From: Stenotrophomonas sepilia | GTDB taxonomy: Bacteria; Pseudomonadota; Gammaproteobacteria; Xanthomonadales; Xanthomonadaceae | DNA length: 64,000 bases | Reading direction: 5' to 3' | Assembly: GCF_003244875.1 (NCBI RefSeq) | Contig: NZ_LXXZ01000033.1 | Location: forward strand, 62,001 to 126,000 | Shown here: one piece after another, positions 1 to 10,870 of the stretch | Position numbering within the stretch: the stretch's first letter is position 1 | How the letters are laid out: each line of letters begins with the position of its first letter | Program-made: the position numbers and the translations under genes | The notes under the pieces: generated by a model | Database searches by the model: none | The model's input: the letters and a program-made list of their open reading frames with translations, nothing else | What the model was told of the DNA's origin: nothing

Positions 1-607
1 CCTGAAGTTCAGCAACGTAGTCAGCCGGGTCAGCCTTGCCGGTGGCCGGGTAGTTGGCAGCAAGTGGTGCCCGCGGATAGGCTGCGTCCGGATAATAAAG
101 CGTGTGGGTCTTGCCTTCAGTCAGCGGTTCGGCCTTGACGAAAGTCAGGAAGCGGGTCTCTTCTTCAGCACCCGTTGCCTTCAGCATTGCCCCAGCACCA
201 GCGAACTCCCAGTGGCACACGCCACGACCGTAGTAGTCTTCATCCAGCATGCGGTCCACATACAGCGTGCCCCGGTACTCACCATCGCTGACCTTGCGCA
301 GTTCCACCGGTTCCTGGCTGGTAATCCGTGCAGCCGTGCCGGTGGCCGGCTCGATATAGCCACACTGGTCTTCGTTGGTGACGTCGTACTGGGCCACGCC
401 TTCAACCACAGCGAAATCACCCGGGGCGTCCTTCAGGCGCAGCACCAGTTCATAGGCCTTGCGCGGGCTGGGGTTGAGCTTGGCGAGGCCGCGCCCACCC
501 TGGGCGACATCGGCTTCAGCAGCGGCACGTTCCTGGTTCATGGCGGTCTCCGGATGGCAGGCGGTCAACAGAAGCAGAGCAAGGCACGGAATGATCTTGT
601 GGCGCAA
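1..607 (-). CDS. Putative lipoprotein, 3' end outside the window
   Basis: Predicted outer-envelope lipoprotein of unknown function, cut by the left window edge (about 202 residues visible). The reading frame begins with TTG at 607, about 7 bases after an AGGAG ribosome binding site. It opens with a short basic-hydrophobic signal sequence ending in a lipobox (LTAC, Cys17). The body closely matches the protein encoded just upstream at 651-1322: both contain GGRGLAKLNP, AYELVL, EGVAQYDV, RITSQEPV and RMLDEDYYGRG. The two are therefore tandem paralogues about 40 bases apart and probably cotranscribed. No catalytic motif is visible. The TTG start is inferred from the signal peptide; a start at an internal ATG would lose the lipobox. 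Confidence 0.75.
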   Translation of the reverse strand, partial: MRHKIIPCLALLLLTACHPETAMNQERAAAEADVAQGGRGLAKLNPSPRKAYELVLRLKDAPGDFAVVEGVAQYDVTNEDQCGYIEPATGTAARITSQEPVELRKVSDGEYRGTLYVDRMLDEDYYGRGVCHWEFAGAGAMLKATGAEEETRFLTFVKAEPLTEGKTHTLYYPDAAYPRAPLAANYPATGKADPADYVAELQ

Positions 608-650
608 TGTCGGGCTCCTGGTGTGTAAGGGTGAATGTGGCACTGGCGGC

Positions 651-1322
651 TCATGGCACGAGCTTCTGCACAGTGGTGGTGGATGAGAACAGCGCGTTGC
701 GTAGATCGGCGTGATAGCGGGTCGGATCATCTTGACCGCTCGCTCCGTATCCGGGGATCTCTGCGATTCGCGGGTAATCTGCGCGCGGGTAGAACCGTGT
801 CAACTGCTTCTCCGCTTCCACCTGCTCTTTGTCGACGAACGTCAGGAATCGCGTATCCGCCTTGCTGGTCGTAGCGCGCAACATCGCACCGACGCCCGTC
901 AACGTCCAAACGCAGGCGCCGCGCCCGTAGTAGTCCTCATCCAGCATGCGGTCCAGGTAGAACGTACCGCGGTACTCGTTCTCGCTGACCTTGTGCAGGG
1001 TGACGGGCTCTTGGCTGGTGATGCGGCCCGCAGTGCCTGTTGCAGGCAGTATCCGCCCGCAGTCTTCGTAGTTGCTGACGTCATACTGGGCCACGCCCTC
1101 CACGATCGCGAACGGGCCCGGCGCGTCCTTCAGTGTCAGCACCAGTTCGTAGGCCTGCTTCGGCGCCGGGTTGAGTTTGGCCAGGCCGCGTCCACCCGCG
1201 GCGACGTCACGCTCGGCGTCGGCGTAGGGCGAACATGCCGCCAGCGGGACGAGGGCGAGCAATGCCAGGAGCGGCCGCCCCCTGGGTTCGGGGCGAGCTA
1301 CACCCATGTCGCGAGCCTGCAT
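651..1322 (-). CDS. Putative lipoprotein, tandem paralogue of the 1-607 gene
   Basis: Unknown function. The 223-residue product has an N-terminal basic stretch, a hydrophobic core and a lipobox ending at Cys30 (LAAC), so it is probably a lipid-anchored periplasmic protein. An alternative start at Met6 would give a more normal signal length. The remainder is soluble and acidic and shares many blocks with the neighbouring paralogue (for example RITSQEPVTL, RMLDEDYYGRGACVW, TRFLTFV). The conserved cysteines of the GRGxC and YEDCG segments could form a disulphide. The gene is upstream of its paralogue on the same strand. I do not recognise the family. Confidence 0.75.
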   Translation of the reverse strand: MQARDMGVARPEPRGRPLLALLALVPLAACSPYADAERDVAAGGRGLAKLNPAPKQAYELVLTLKDAPGPFAIVEGVAQYDVSNYEDCGRILPATGTAGRITSQEPVTLHKVSENEYRGTFYLDRMLDEDYYGRGACVWTLTGVGAMLRATTSKADTRFLTFVDKEQVEAEKQLTRFYPRADYPRIAEIPGYGASGQDDPTRYHADLRNALFSSTTTVQKLVP

Positions 1323-1568
1323 CGTGCGTCCATGTCCATCTATCCTTCCTGGGTGGCAGGTATCTCGATTATGGAACGTGCCGGGAGCGCTGTGCCACCC
1401 TTGGAGACGGATTTTTGACGCCCCGGGGAAGCATTGCCCGGGCGGATCGCTTGCCGCACAAGGCTCGCGATCATCACGTTGGCATTGCTGCCGGAGGCAG
1501 GTCTGCGGCTGAATCCGTGACTGAAATCAATCATTCACATATCCATCACTTCATTGAAGGCGCTCTCC

Positions 1569-2075
1569 TTGAACTGCACGATCCGCCCTGAAATCCGCGA
1601 AGACCGCGCTGTCATCCACGCACTCACCGAGGCAGCCTTCCGCGAAGCCCCACACAGCAGCCACACCGAGCAGTTCATTGTGGATGCACTGCGTTCGCGT
1701 GGAGAGCTGAGTCTCTCGCTGGTCGCCGAGAAGGACGGGCAGGTCGTCGGGCATGTTGCCTTGTCGCCGGTGACGATCAGCGATGGCAGTACGGGCTGGT
1801 TTGGCCTGGGACCAATCTCGGTGCTGCCCGGATGGCAGGGGCAGGGTGTCGGCGCGGCGCTGATGCATGCGGCGCTTGATGCACTGCGTGAGCAGGGGGC
1901 GCAGGGCTGCGTATTGCTGGGAGAACCCGCGTATTACGGTCGATTCGGATTCCGCGCCGAGCCCGGCCTGGTGCTGCCGGGTGTGCCGCCAGAGTACTTC
2001 CAGGCGCTGCACCTGAGGCCGTCGATGGCGCAGGGAGAGGTGCAGTACTCACCGGCATTCGAAGCCACGGCCTGA
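1569..2075 (+). CDS. GNAT family N-acetyltransferase (YhbS-like)
   Basis: Acetyl-CoA-dependent N-acetyltransferase of the GNAT fold; substrate unknown. The acetyl-CoA pyrophosphate loop is visible as GWQGQGVGAALM about residue 88, preceded by the beta4 segment LGPISVLP and followed by CVLLGEPAYYGRFGF, an arrangement typical of YhbS-like proteins. The frame is open from a TTG at 1554, but TTG at 1569 (LNCTIRPEIRED) is preferred because GAAGG lies 8 bases upstream of it and the beta1 strand starts immediately afterwards. The gene stands alone between the lipoprotein pair and a convergent acetyltransferase. Confidence 0.85.
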   Translation: MNCTIRPEIREDRAVIHALTEAAFREAPHSSHTEQFIVDALRSRGELSLSLVAEKDGQVVGHVALSPVTISDGSTGWFGLGPISVLPGWQGQGVGAALMHAALDALREQGAQGCVLLGEPAYYGRFGFRAEPGLVLPGVPPEYFQALHLRPSMAQGEVQYSPAFEATA

Positions 2076-2109
2076 TGATCGGGGGCGGGCCTCGAATATC
2101 CGTCCAATG

Positions 2110-2547
2110 TCAGCCGTCGTGCCGGAGATGGATCAGAGGATACGGACGGCCCTGCGAATCCAGCGGTGAACGTCCGGTTTCGACGAAGCCCATGCGCAGG
2201 TAGAAGCCAACGGCCTGTGCGTTCTGCTCATTGACGTCGGTACTCAGCTGCGGATGCCGGGCCAGCGCGTGCTGCAGCAGTTGCCGGCCGATACCAGTGC
2301 CGCGCACGTCCGGATCGATGAACAGCGCTTCCATGTGCGTGCCGTCGATCAGCATGAAGCCCAGTGGCCGATCCTGCGCATCGACCGCAACGGTCATCGG
2401 CGCCTGCGGCAGGAAGCTGGCGACTTCGGCATCGATGGCCTGCCGGTCTTCGGCGCTGAGGAAGTCGTGGGTGGCGTCGACGGCACGGCGCCAGAGGTCG
2501 ACGAGGGCGGCGCCGTCATCGGCGCGCGAGGGACGGAGGGTGGTCAT
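2110..2547 (-). CDS. yjaB: GNAT acetyltransferase YjaB-like
   Basis: Predicted N-acetyltransferase of 145 residues. It resembles Escherichia coli YjaB along its whole length: SVDATHDFLSA-like (here AVDATHDFLSAEDR), SFLPQAP, PLGFMLIDG, MEALFIDPDVRGTGIGR (acetyl-CoA loop), DVNEQNAQAVGFY and PYPLIHL are all present. The start at ATG 2547 leaves the family-typical N-terminus TTLRPSRADDGAALVDLW. A longer upstream open frame exists but has no family similarity. The substrate is not known for the family. It is convergent with the preceding acetyltransferase gene. Confidence 0.88.
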   Translation of the reverse strand: MTTLRPSRADDGAALVDLWRRAVDATHDFLSAEDRQAIDAEVASFLPQAPMTVAVDAQDRPLGFMLIDGTHMEALFIDPDVRGTGIGRQLLQHALARHPQLSTDVNEQNAQAVGFYLRMGFVETGRSPLDSQGRPYPLIHLRHDG

Positions 2548-2731
2548 GGGTTCACCAAGGTGCTTGCGGAAGGGCTCAGTATGAGGCCTGCAGCCTGGCT
2601 TCAGCGCGCTCGCTGCTTGGACCGCCTGTCGCGCGCAATGGCACCGCCTATACCCGCGCCGCCTGCACGGCCGCGGGCGTACAATGCGGCCCCGGCGGCC
2701 ATCCTGGCCCTGCAGACATGCGAGAACCGCC

Positions 2732-3256
2732 ATGACCGATGCCCTGGGTGTACCGGTGCACGACGCCGATGAACACTGGATGCGCCATGCGCTGGCGCTG
2801 GCCGAGCGTGCGCAGCGCGAGTTCGACGAGATTCCGGTCGGTGCGGTACTGGTGGGCGCCGATGGCCAGCTGCTGGGCGAGGGCTGGAACCTCAACATCG
2901 CCTCGCACGATCCCAGTGCGCATGCCGAGATCGTGGCCATGCGCGCCGGCGGCACGCGGCTGGCCAATCATCGGCTGCTCGGCAGCACCCTGTACGTGAC
3001 CCTCGAACCCTGCGCGATGTGCGCGATGGCCATCGTGCATGCACGCGTCGCCCGCTTGGTCTACGGCGCCAGCGACCCCAAGACCGGCGCCTGCGGCAGC
3101 GTGTTCGACCTGCTGGGTGATGCCCGGCACAATCACCGGGTGGAAATCCACGGTGGGGTGCTGGCCAAGGAGGCCAGCATGCGCCTGACCAATTATTTCC
3201 GCGCCAAGCGCGGCAAGCCGCCGTTGCTGCTGGAAGACCATGCGGGCGAGGGCTGA
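2732..3256 (+). CDS. tadA: tRNA-specific adenosine-34 deaminase
   Basis: Converts the wobble adenosine of tRNA-Arg(ACG) to inosine; cytosolic, zinc-dependent and normally essential. The 174-residue product has the cytidine/deoxycytidylate deaminase signature: His64-Ala-Glu66 (zinc ligand and proton shuttle) and PCAMC at 93-97 (two zinc cysteines). The RVARLVYGASDPKTGACGS segment and the following NHRVEIHGGVL are typical of TadA. Start ATG 2732 is chosen because the shadow extension upstream has no family similarity. It is followed 75 bases later by orn, so the two RNA-metabolism genes may be cotranscribed. Confidence 0.95.
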   Translation: MTDALGVPVHDADEHWMRHALALAERAQREFDEIPVGAVLVGADGQLLGEGWNLNIASHDPSAHAEIVAMRAGGTRLANHRLLGSTLYVTLEPCAMCAMAIVHARVARLVYGASDPKTGACGSVFDLLGDARHNHRVEIHGGVLAKEASMRLTNYFRAKRGKPPLLLEDHAGEG

Positions 3257-3331
3257 GGGGCGAACGGGTATGATGGGCGCCTCTTTCCTTCACCGGTAGG
3301 CCGCGCGCCTGCCCAGCAATGAGGCGACACA

Positions 3332-3904
3332 ATGGCGGACACCGGCGCGGCCAACGAGCGACTGATCTGGATCGACCTGGAGATGACCGGGTTGGATACC
3401 GACAACGATTCGATCATCGAGATCGCCACCGTGGTCACCGATGCCCAGCTCAATGTGCTGGCTGAAGGCCCCGAGTTTGCCATCCACCATCCGCTGGAAA
3501 CGCTGGAAGCGATGGATGAGTGGAACCGCAACCAGCACCGTCGTTCCGGCCTGTGGCAGCGCGTGGTGGACAGCACCACCACCCTGGGCCAGGCCGAAGC
3601 GCAGACGGTGAACTTCCTGGCGCAGTGGATTCCGGCCGGTCTTTCGCCGATGTGCGGCAACTCGATCTGCCAGGATCGCCGCTTCCTGCACCGCCAGATG
3701 CCGAGGCTGGAGAAGTACTTCCACTACCGCAACCTGGACGTGTCCACGGTGAAGGAACTGGCCAAGCGCTGGGCGCCGAGCGTGGCCGCCGGCGTCGGCA
3801 AGAACAGCAACCATACCGCGCTGAGCGACGTGCATGATTCAATCGCCGAGCTGCGCCACTACCGCCAGTTCATGGGTGCGCTGTCGGGCCTGCCGGCTGC
3901 CTGA
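3332..3904 (+). CDS. orn: Oligoribonuclease
   Basis: 3'-to-5' exoribonuclease that finishes mRNA decay by degrading very short oligonucleotides, and in c-di-GMP-using bacteria clears pGpG. The 190-residue protein belongs to the DEDDh class: Asp15 and Glu17 in IDLEMTG, an Asp near residue 112 in the [10 protein letters not shown] segment, and the His/Asp pair in [11 protein letters not shown] near 160. The length is close to the usual 180-190. pGpG turnover is relevant here because a diguanylate cyclase lies at 21.9 kb, though that link is inference. A SMAG repeat lies about 50 bases downstream. Confidence 0.96.
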   Translation: MADTGAANERLIWIDLEMTGLDTDNDSIIEIATVVTDAQLNVLAEGPEFAIHHPLETLEAMDEWNRNQHRRSGLWQRVVDSTTTLGQAEAQTVNFLAQWIPAGLSPMCGNSICQDRRFLHRQMPRLEKYFHYRNLDVSTVKELAKRWAPSVAAGVGKNSNHTALSDVHDSIAELRHYRQFMGALSGLPAA

Positions 3905-3952
3905 ACGACGCCGTCGGGCATGGCCTGGCGCTACCGGGTGACACACCAACGG

Positions 3953-3975
3953 GTAGTGCCGGCCGCTGGCCGGCA
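3953..3975 (+). repeat. SMAG palindromic repeat (GTAGTGCCGG type)
   Basis: Begins with GTAG and continues as a near-perfect hairpin, TGCCGGCC-GCT-GGCCGGCA. This fits the S. maltophilia GTAG (SMAG) repeat family. It lies between orn and the EcsC-like gene and could stabilise mRNA 3' ends. Confidence 0.9.
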
Positions 3976-4047
3976 AGGCGCCGGATCCGCGCCTTCTGTC
4001 GTGACCCACGACGAACCGTTCAACTTCCGGGCGCTAACATCGGCGCC

Positions 4048-4923
4048 ATGAACGAGCCCATCCTGCTTCCCCGCGACATCGCCCATGACGCCCGCGACTG
4101 GTCCGACCTGCAGCGCGCGGTGGCGCTGCTGGAAGCGCCGACCCTGACCGCGCGCATGGCGAACCTGGTCGGTACGCCGCTGGAGTTCGCGGTGAAGGCG
4201 CTGCCCAGTTCGGTCTCCAACCGCATCCACGGTGCGGTGCAGGCGGCACTGTCCAAGTCGGCGCAGGCAGCCCTGTGGAGCATGGACAACTCGCCCGGCA
4301 AGGGAGCGTCGACCCGCTGGCACAAATTGGCGGCAGCCACCTCCGGTGCGGTCGGCGGTGCCTTCGGCTTTGCCGCCCTGCTCATCGAGCTGCCGGTGTC
4401 GACCACGATCATGATGCGTGCGGTGGCCGACGTCGCCCGCAGCGAGGGGTTTGACCTGTCCGAGTTCAGCACCCGCCAGGCGTGCCTGGAAGTGTTCGCG
4501 CTGGGCGGCAACTCGCCGCGTGATGACGCCAGCGAGACGGGCTATTACCTGGCCCGCGGCTTCACCACCGATGTGATGCGCCACCTGTCGGCCGAGCTGG
4601 CCGGGCGGGTGGTGACCGGCCGCGACCTGACGCTGGGCGTGGCGCCGAAGGAAGCCGGCAAGCTGCTGGCGAAGATGGTGGAGAAGGTGGCGGCGCGCTT
4701 CGGCGTGGTTGTTACCGAGAAATTCGCTGCGCAGGCGGTGCCGATCGTTGGTGCGGCCGCGGGTGCAACACTGAATACCATGTTCACCGATTACTACCAG
4801 GACATGGCGCGTGGTCACTTCATCGTGCGCCGGCTGGAGTTGAAGTATGGGGAAGATGTGGTGCGCGCCTGCTATGACCGCGTGGCACACGGTGCGGTAA
4901 AGATCGAGCCAAGGGTGGAGTAG
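4048..4923 (+). CDS. EcsC family protein
   Basis: The 291-residue product resembles the EcsC protein family (named after the third gene of the Bacillus ecs ABC-transporter locus), whose biochemical role is not established. Recognisable blocks are the SSVSNRIHGAVQAAL region, the glycine-rich hydrophobic stretch SGAVGGAFGFAALLIELPVSTTIMMRAVADVAR (about residues 100-130) and, near the C-terminus, FAAQAVPIVGAAAGATLNTMF. The two glycine-rich segments could be membrane-associated. It stands alone. Its stop codon TAG forms part of a degenerate GTAG repeat (4920-4942), so the 3' end may have been fixed by repeat insertion. Confidence 0.82.
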   Translation: MNEPILLPRDIAHDARDWSDLQRAVALLEAPTLTARMANLVGTPLEFAVKALPSSVSNRIHGAVQAALSKSAQAALWSMDNSPGKGASTRWHKLAAATSGAVGGAFGFAALLIELPVSTTIMMRAVADVARSEGFDLSEFSTRQACLEVFALGGNSPRDDASETGYYLARGFTTDVMRHLSAELAGRVVTGRDLTLGVAPKEAGKLLAKMVEKVAARFGVVVTEKFAAQAVPIVGAAAGATLNTMFTDYYQDMARGHFIVRRLELKYGEDVVRACYDRVAHGAVKIEPRVE

Positions 4924-4942
4924 ATACACGCTGTGCGTGGAT
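4920..4942 (+). repeat. Degenerate SMAG-like repeat (GTAGATACACG type)
   Basis: GTAG followed by imperfect arms CACGC and GCGTG, close to the GTAGATCCACG repeats seen at 53, 56 and 57.6 kb. The TAG supplies the stop codon of the EcsC-like gene. Confidence 0.55.
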
Positions 4943-5062
4943 GAGCCCTCGTACAGGGTGATCCTTGCCGTGGGGGAACAACTGTTTTGCCAGTGCGTGC
5001 CTGTTGCCTGGCGGGCGCCATCCCCATTCTTGGTGGCACTCCTCCCGCAAGAGATCGCCGCC

Positions 5063-6178
5063 ATGTTGTTCACTCCTCATCATCTGGGCGCACTGACGCT
5101 GCCCAACCGCATCGTGATGCCGCCGATGACCCGCTCGCGCTCGTCGGCCGGCAACGTGCCCACTGCCGAAATGGCCACGTATTACGCGCAGCGCGCCAGC
5201 GCCGGCCTGATCGTCAGCGAAGGCACTCAGATCAGCCCTCAAGGCCAGGGCTATGCCTGGACCCCGGGCATCCATAGCCCGGACCAGGTGAAGGGCTGGC
5301 GCCGGGTGACCGATGCCGTGCACGCTGCCGGCGGTCGCATCTACGCCCAGCTGTGGCATGTCGGCCGGGTCTCGCACGTGGCGCTGCAGCCGGGCGGCGC
5401 CGCGCCGGTGTCGTCGTCGGCGTTGTTGGCGGAAGGCGTGAAGGTGTTCGTCGACCCGACCGGGGCAGGTCCCGAAGCCGGGGTGGGCGAAATGATCCAG
5501 CATTCGATGCCGCGCGCGCTGCGCGAAGACGAGATTCCGGGCATCGTCGCCGACTACGCCGAGGCGGCACGCAACGCGCTGGACGCAGGCTTCGATGGCG
5601 TGGAGTTGCACGGTGCCAATGGCTACCTGATCAACCAGTTCATCGACTCGCAGGCCAACCAGCGCACCGACGGCTATGGCGGCGCGTTGCAGAACCGCCT
5701 GCGGTTCCTGCGCGAGGTGGTGCAGGCGGTGGTTGCGGTGGTCGGTGGTGATCGCGTCGGCGTGCGCCTGGCGCCACTGACCACGTTGCAGGGCGCGGTG
5801 GACGATACGCCGCAGGCGACCTATCTGGCGGCCGCGCATCTGCTGGGTGATCTGGGCGTGGGTTACCTGCACATTGCCGAAGCCGACTGGGACGATGCAC
5901 CGCTGATGCCGGCGGCGTTCAAGCAGGCGCTGCGCATGGTCTACCCGGGTACGCTGATCTACGCCGGCAAGTACACCGCCGAACGTGCCGAGCAGGCACT
6001 GGCTGAAGGCTGGGCCGACCTGATCGGCTTCGGTCGCCCGTTCATCGCCAACCCGGATCTGCCGGAGCGGTTGCGCCTCGGGGTGGAGCTGGCCCCGCCG
6101 GATCGCGCCACGTTCTTCGGTGGCGGCGCGGCCGGTTTTACCGATTACCCGACGCTGGAAGAGCGCGTCGCGGCCTGA
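5063..6178 (+). CDS. Old Yellow Enzyme family alkene reductase
   Basis: FMN-dependent, NAD(P)H-using ene-reductase of the NemA/xenobiotic-reductase type, reducing activated C=C bonds of enones, maleimides or nitro compounds; cytosolic (371 residues). Family landmarks are the N-terminal LFTPHHLGALTLPNRIVMPPMTRSRS, the LIVSEGTQISPQGQGY block, QLWHVGRVS, and GVELHGANGYLINQF containing the substrate-binding His/Asn pair, then QRTDGYGG and the FMN-phosphate segment LIGFGRPFIANPDLP near the end. ATG 5063 is chosen because upstream in-frame sequence is not family-like. Physiological substrate cannot be read from sequence; many such genes respond to electrophile stress. Confidence 0.93.
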   Translation: MLFTPHHLGALTLPNRIVMPPMTRSRSSAGNVPTAEMATYYAQRASAGLIVSEGTQISPQGQGYAWTPGIHSPDQVKGWRRVTDAVHAAGGRIYAQLWHVGRVSHVALQPGGAAPVSSSALLAEGVKVFVDPTGAGPEAGVGEMIQHSMPRALREDEIPGIVADYAEAARNALDAGFDGVELHGANGYLINQFIDSQANQRTDGYGGALQNRLRFLREVVQAVVAVVGGDRVGVRLAPLTTLQGAVDDTPQATYLAAAHLLGDLGVGYLHIAEADWDDAPLMPAAFKQALRMVYPGTLIYAGKYTAERAEQALAEGWADLIGFGRPFIANPDLPERLRLGVELAPPDRATFFGGGAAGFTDYPTLEERVAA

Positions 6179-6188
6179 TCCTGAAGGC

Positions 6189-6296
6189 TGCCGGCCAGCG
6201 GCCGGCACTACCGGTGCATGGAGATGGGTGGGTGCCGGCCAGCGGCCGGCACTACCAGGGGGCGCGGGGCAGGGTAGTGCCGGCCGCTGGCCGGCA
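6189..6296. repeat. Cluster of three SMAG repeats
   Basis: Three copies of the GTAGTGCCGG type: 6189-6211 (minus orientation), 6233-6255 (minus) and 6274-6296 (plus). The last two form a head-to-head pair able to fold into a longer hairpin. The cluster separates the convergent 3' ends of the reductase and mscS genes and could act as a bidirectional transcript end. Confidence 0.9.
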
Positions 6297-6309
6297 TTTC
6301 TGTTTGGGA

Positions 6310-7203
6310 TCAGGGCTTGTCGCGCACCAGCGCGTCCGCCTCGACCACACCGCCATCCTTGCCGTGCAGGTACAGATGCATGTCCTGCTGCGGATACGGA
6401 ATGTTGATGCCGGCCTTGTCATAGCCCAGCTTCAGCTGTTCCAGCAGCGTGACCTTGGTGCCGAACCAGTCGGCCGACTTCACGTAGCAGCGGATGCCGA
6501 GGTTGATCGCGTGCGCCCCTAACTCGTACACCACGACGTCCGGTGCCGGCGTCTGCAGCACGCGCGGGTCCGCCTTCATCAGCGCCAGCGCGGTGTCGCG
6601 TGCCAGCTGGATGTTGTCCTCGTAGCCGATGCCGATCACCAGTTCGACGCGGCGGGTCGGCTCGGCCGTCAGGTTGATGATCGGTGCGGCGGTGATCAGC
6701 GTGTTCGGAATGGTGGTGTGCTGGTTGTCGGCACCGGTGATGACGGTCTGGAAAATGCGCACTTCGCGCACCGTGCCGGTCTGTCCGGCCACGGTGACCA
6801 CATCGCCGACGCGGAACGGCCGCAGTGTCACCAGCATCACGCCCGAGGCGATGTTGGACAGCGAATCCTTAAGGGCAAGGCCAACGGCCAGGCCGGCGGT
6901 GCCGAGCACGGCCAGCAGCGGCGTGATCTGCACGCCCAGCGTGCCGATGGCCAGCACCACTACGATCACCAGCGATGCGGCATACACCACGTTGCGCAGA
7001 AAGCTGCCGAGCATCGGATCCACGCCCATGCGCGCAGTGGCGCGCGGCATCGCGTTGGACAGGCGACGCGCCACCCACAGGCCCACCAGCAGCACCACGA
7101 TGGCGGCCAGTAACGGCACACCGTAGGTTTCCAGCAGGCGCTCCCAGTTGAGCGAGTGGAACCAGGGCGTTGCGGCGGGGGCGGGAGGTGCGGCGGCGAT
7201 CAT
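6310..7203 (-). CDS. mscS: MscS family mechanosensitive ion channel
   Basis: Inner-membrane small-conductance mechanosensitive channel that opens on hypo-osmotic shock. The 297-residue product has three predicted membrane segments (about residues 29-48, 75-95 and the pore helix 96-125) and the glycine/alanine-patterned TM3 LAVLGTAGLAVGLALKDSLSN, followed by the beta domain PFRVGDVVTVAGQTGTVREV and the conserved PN of TTIPNTLI. The length matches E. coli MscS (286). Assignment to MscS rather than a larger MscK/YnaI paralogue is based on size. It is downstream of ppsA on the same strand but separated by the ppsA terminator hairpin. Confidence 0.92.
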   Translation of the reverse strand: MIAAAPPAPAATPWFHSLNWERLLETYGVPLLAAIVVLLVGLWVARRLSNAMPRATARMGVDPMLGSFLRNVVYAASLVIVVVLAIGTLGVQITPLLAVLGTAGLAVGLALKDSLSNIASGVMLVTLRPFRVGDVVTVAGQTGTVREVRIFQTVITGADNQHTTIPNTLITAAPIINLTAEPTRRVELVIGIGYEDNIQLARDTALALMKADPRVLQTPAPDVVVYELGAHAINLGIRCYVKSADWFGTKVTLLEQLKLGYDKAGINIPYPQQDMHLYLHGKDGGVVEADALVRDKP

Positions 7204-7267
7204 GCGGAAGTCCTTTGCTGCGTAGCGATGTCTGCGTGGGGCCGGGCGTGCGTGGACGCCAGAAACA

Positions 7268-7293
7268 GCAAGCCCCGCAGAGGCGGGGCTTGC
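7268..7293 (-). terminator. Hairpin terminator of ppsA
   Basis: A perfect 11-bp stem (GCAAGCCCCGC / GCGGGGCTTGC) with an AGAG loop lies about 55 bases beyond the ppsA stop codon. On the minus strand it is followed by TGTTTCT, a weak T tract, so termination may be partial. It also separates ppsA from mscS. Confidence 0.75.
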
Positions 7294-7348
7294 GTGCAGC
7301 AGCAGTATGGGCGGACGTCGATGAAAGCGACGTCAGCCCATCACGGCA

Positions 7349-9727
<2,379 letters not shown>

Positions 9728-9811
9728 GCGCGATGCTCCGTTTGGCCATCGCCCGAGGCGGGCTGAGTGGCCGCGTCCGTAGGAAGAAGCCGATATGATG
9801 CCGGGCAGAGC

Positions 9812-9845
9812 ACCGTCGGCACAAGCTTGTGCTGGCGGCCTTTTT
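9812..9845 (+). promoter_or_regulatory. Terminator-like hairpin in the ppsR leader
   Basis: Imperfect 13-bp arms (CCGTCGGCACAAG / CTTGTGCTGGCGG, with a perfect palindromic core GCACAAGCTTGTGC at 9819-9832) are followed by CCTTTTT. This resembles an intrinsic terminator placed 27 bases before the ppsR start codon. A TATGAT -10-like element lies at 9793-9798. It might be an attenuator. Function is inferred only. Confidence 0.4.
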
Positions 9846-9871
9846 AAGCTTTGTAGGGGGTAAAAGCGCGC

Positions 9872-10693
9872 ATGTCGACCATCCGTCCGGTGTTCTACGT
9901 TTCCGATGGAACCGGTATCACCGCTGAAACCATTGGGCATAGCCTGCTGACCCAGTTCTCCGGGTTCAGCTTCATTACCGATCGGATGTCGTTTGTCGAC
10001 GACCCTGAAAAAGCGCGTGAAGCCTGCGCCCGGATCCAGGCGGCGGGGGAGCGGTACCAGGTCCGGCCGATCGTGGTGAACTCCTGCGTGGACCAGAGCC
10101 TGAGCCTGATCCTGGCCGACAGCGGGGCGCTGATGCTGGATGTGTTCGCGCCGTTCATCGAGCCGCTGGAGCGTGAACTGGCCAGCCCGCGTCTGGCCCG
10201 GGTCGGCCAGGCCCACGGCATGGTCGATTTCGACACGTACCACCGCCGCATCAACGCGATGAACTTCGCCCTGACCCATGACGACGGCATCGCGGTGAAC
10301 TATGACGATGCCGACGTGATCCTGGTGGCGGTGTCGCGCGCCGGCAAGACGCCCACCTGCATCTACCTGGCTCTGCATTACGGAGTGCGCGCGGCCAACT
10401 ACCCGCTGACCGACGAAGACCTGGAAAGCGACCGCCTGCCGCCGCGCCTGCGCAACTACCGGCGCAAGCTGTTCGGGTTGACCATCGATCCGGACCGCCT
10501 GCAGCAGATCCGCCAGGAGCGCCGTCCGAACTCGCGCTACGCGAACCTGGACACCTGCAAGCGCGAGGTGGCCGCGGCCGAGACCATGTTCCGCATGGAG
10601 CGGATCCCGACCCTGAGCACCACCCACACCTCGATCGAGGAGATTTCCAGCAAGGTGCTGGCCACATTGGGGCTGCAGCGCGAGCTGTATTGA
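9872..10693 (+). CDS. ppsR: PEP synthase kinase/pyrophosphorylase (PSRP)
   Basis: Bifunctional regulator that inactivates PpsA by ADP-dependent phosphorylation of a threonine next to the catalytic histidine and reactivates it by Pi-dependent phosphorolysis. The 273-residue protein has the DUF299 family start [21 protein letters not shown], the nucleotide-binding P-loop SRAGKTP at 155-161 and the later [16 protein letters not shown] and [11 protein letters not shown] blocks. It is transcribed divergently from ppsA with 144 bases between the starts, the usual arrangement for this pair. Start ATG 9872 follows GTAGGGGGTAAAAG, a good ribosome binding site. A terminator-like hairpin precedes it. 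Confidence 0.96.
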   Translation: MSTIRPVFYVSDGTGITAETIGHSLLTQFSGFSFITDRMSFVDDPEKAREACARIQAAGERYQVRPIVVNSCVDQSLSLILADSGALMLDVFAPFIEPLERELASPRLARVGQAHGMVDFDTYHRRINAMNFALTHDDGIAVNYDDADVILVAVSRAGKTPTCIYLALHYGVRAANYPLTDEDLESDRLPPRLRNYRRKLFGLTIDPDRLQQIRQERRPNSRYANLDTCKREVAAAETMFRMERIPTLSTTHTSIEEISSKVLATLGLQRELY

Positions 10694-10720
10694 TCCTTTC
10701 CGGCGCGCCTGGCTGCGCCC

Positions 10721-10794
10721 GTAGAGCCGAGCCCACGCTCGGCTGGGCCAGCGGGTTCTGGCCGAAGCGCAGCCGAGCGTGGTCTCGGCCCTGC
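10721..10794. repeat. Pair of SMAG repeats (GTAGAGCCGAG type)
   Basis: GTAGAGCCGAGCCCACGCTC type at 10721-10745 in plus orientation and a related copy in minus orientation at 10770-10794. Together they form an inverted pair downstream of ppsR and could end its transcript. Confidence 0.88.
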
Positions 10795-10870
10795 AGGGGG
10801 ATCGTCGTCGTCGGGTTGGCTGTGGCTTGAGGCGCCCCCACGTTGAAGCACCAACGTGTAGGATCGACCC

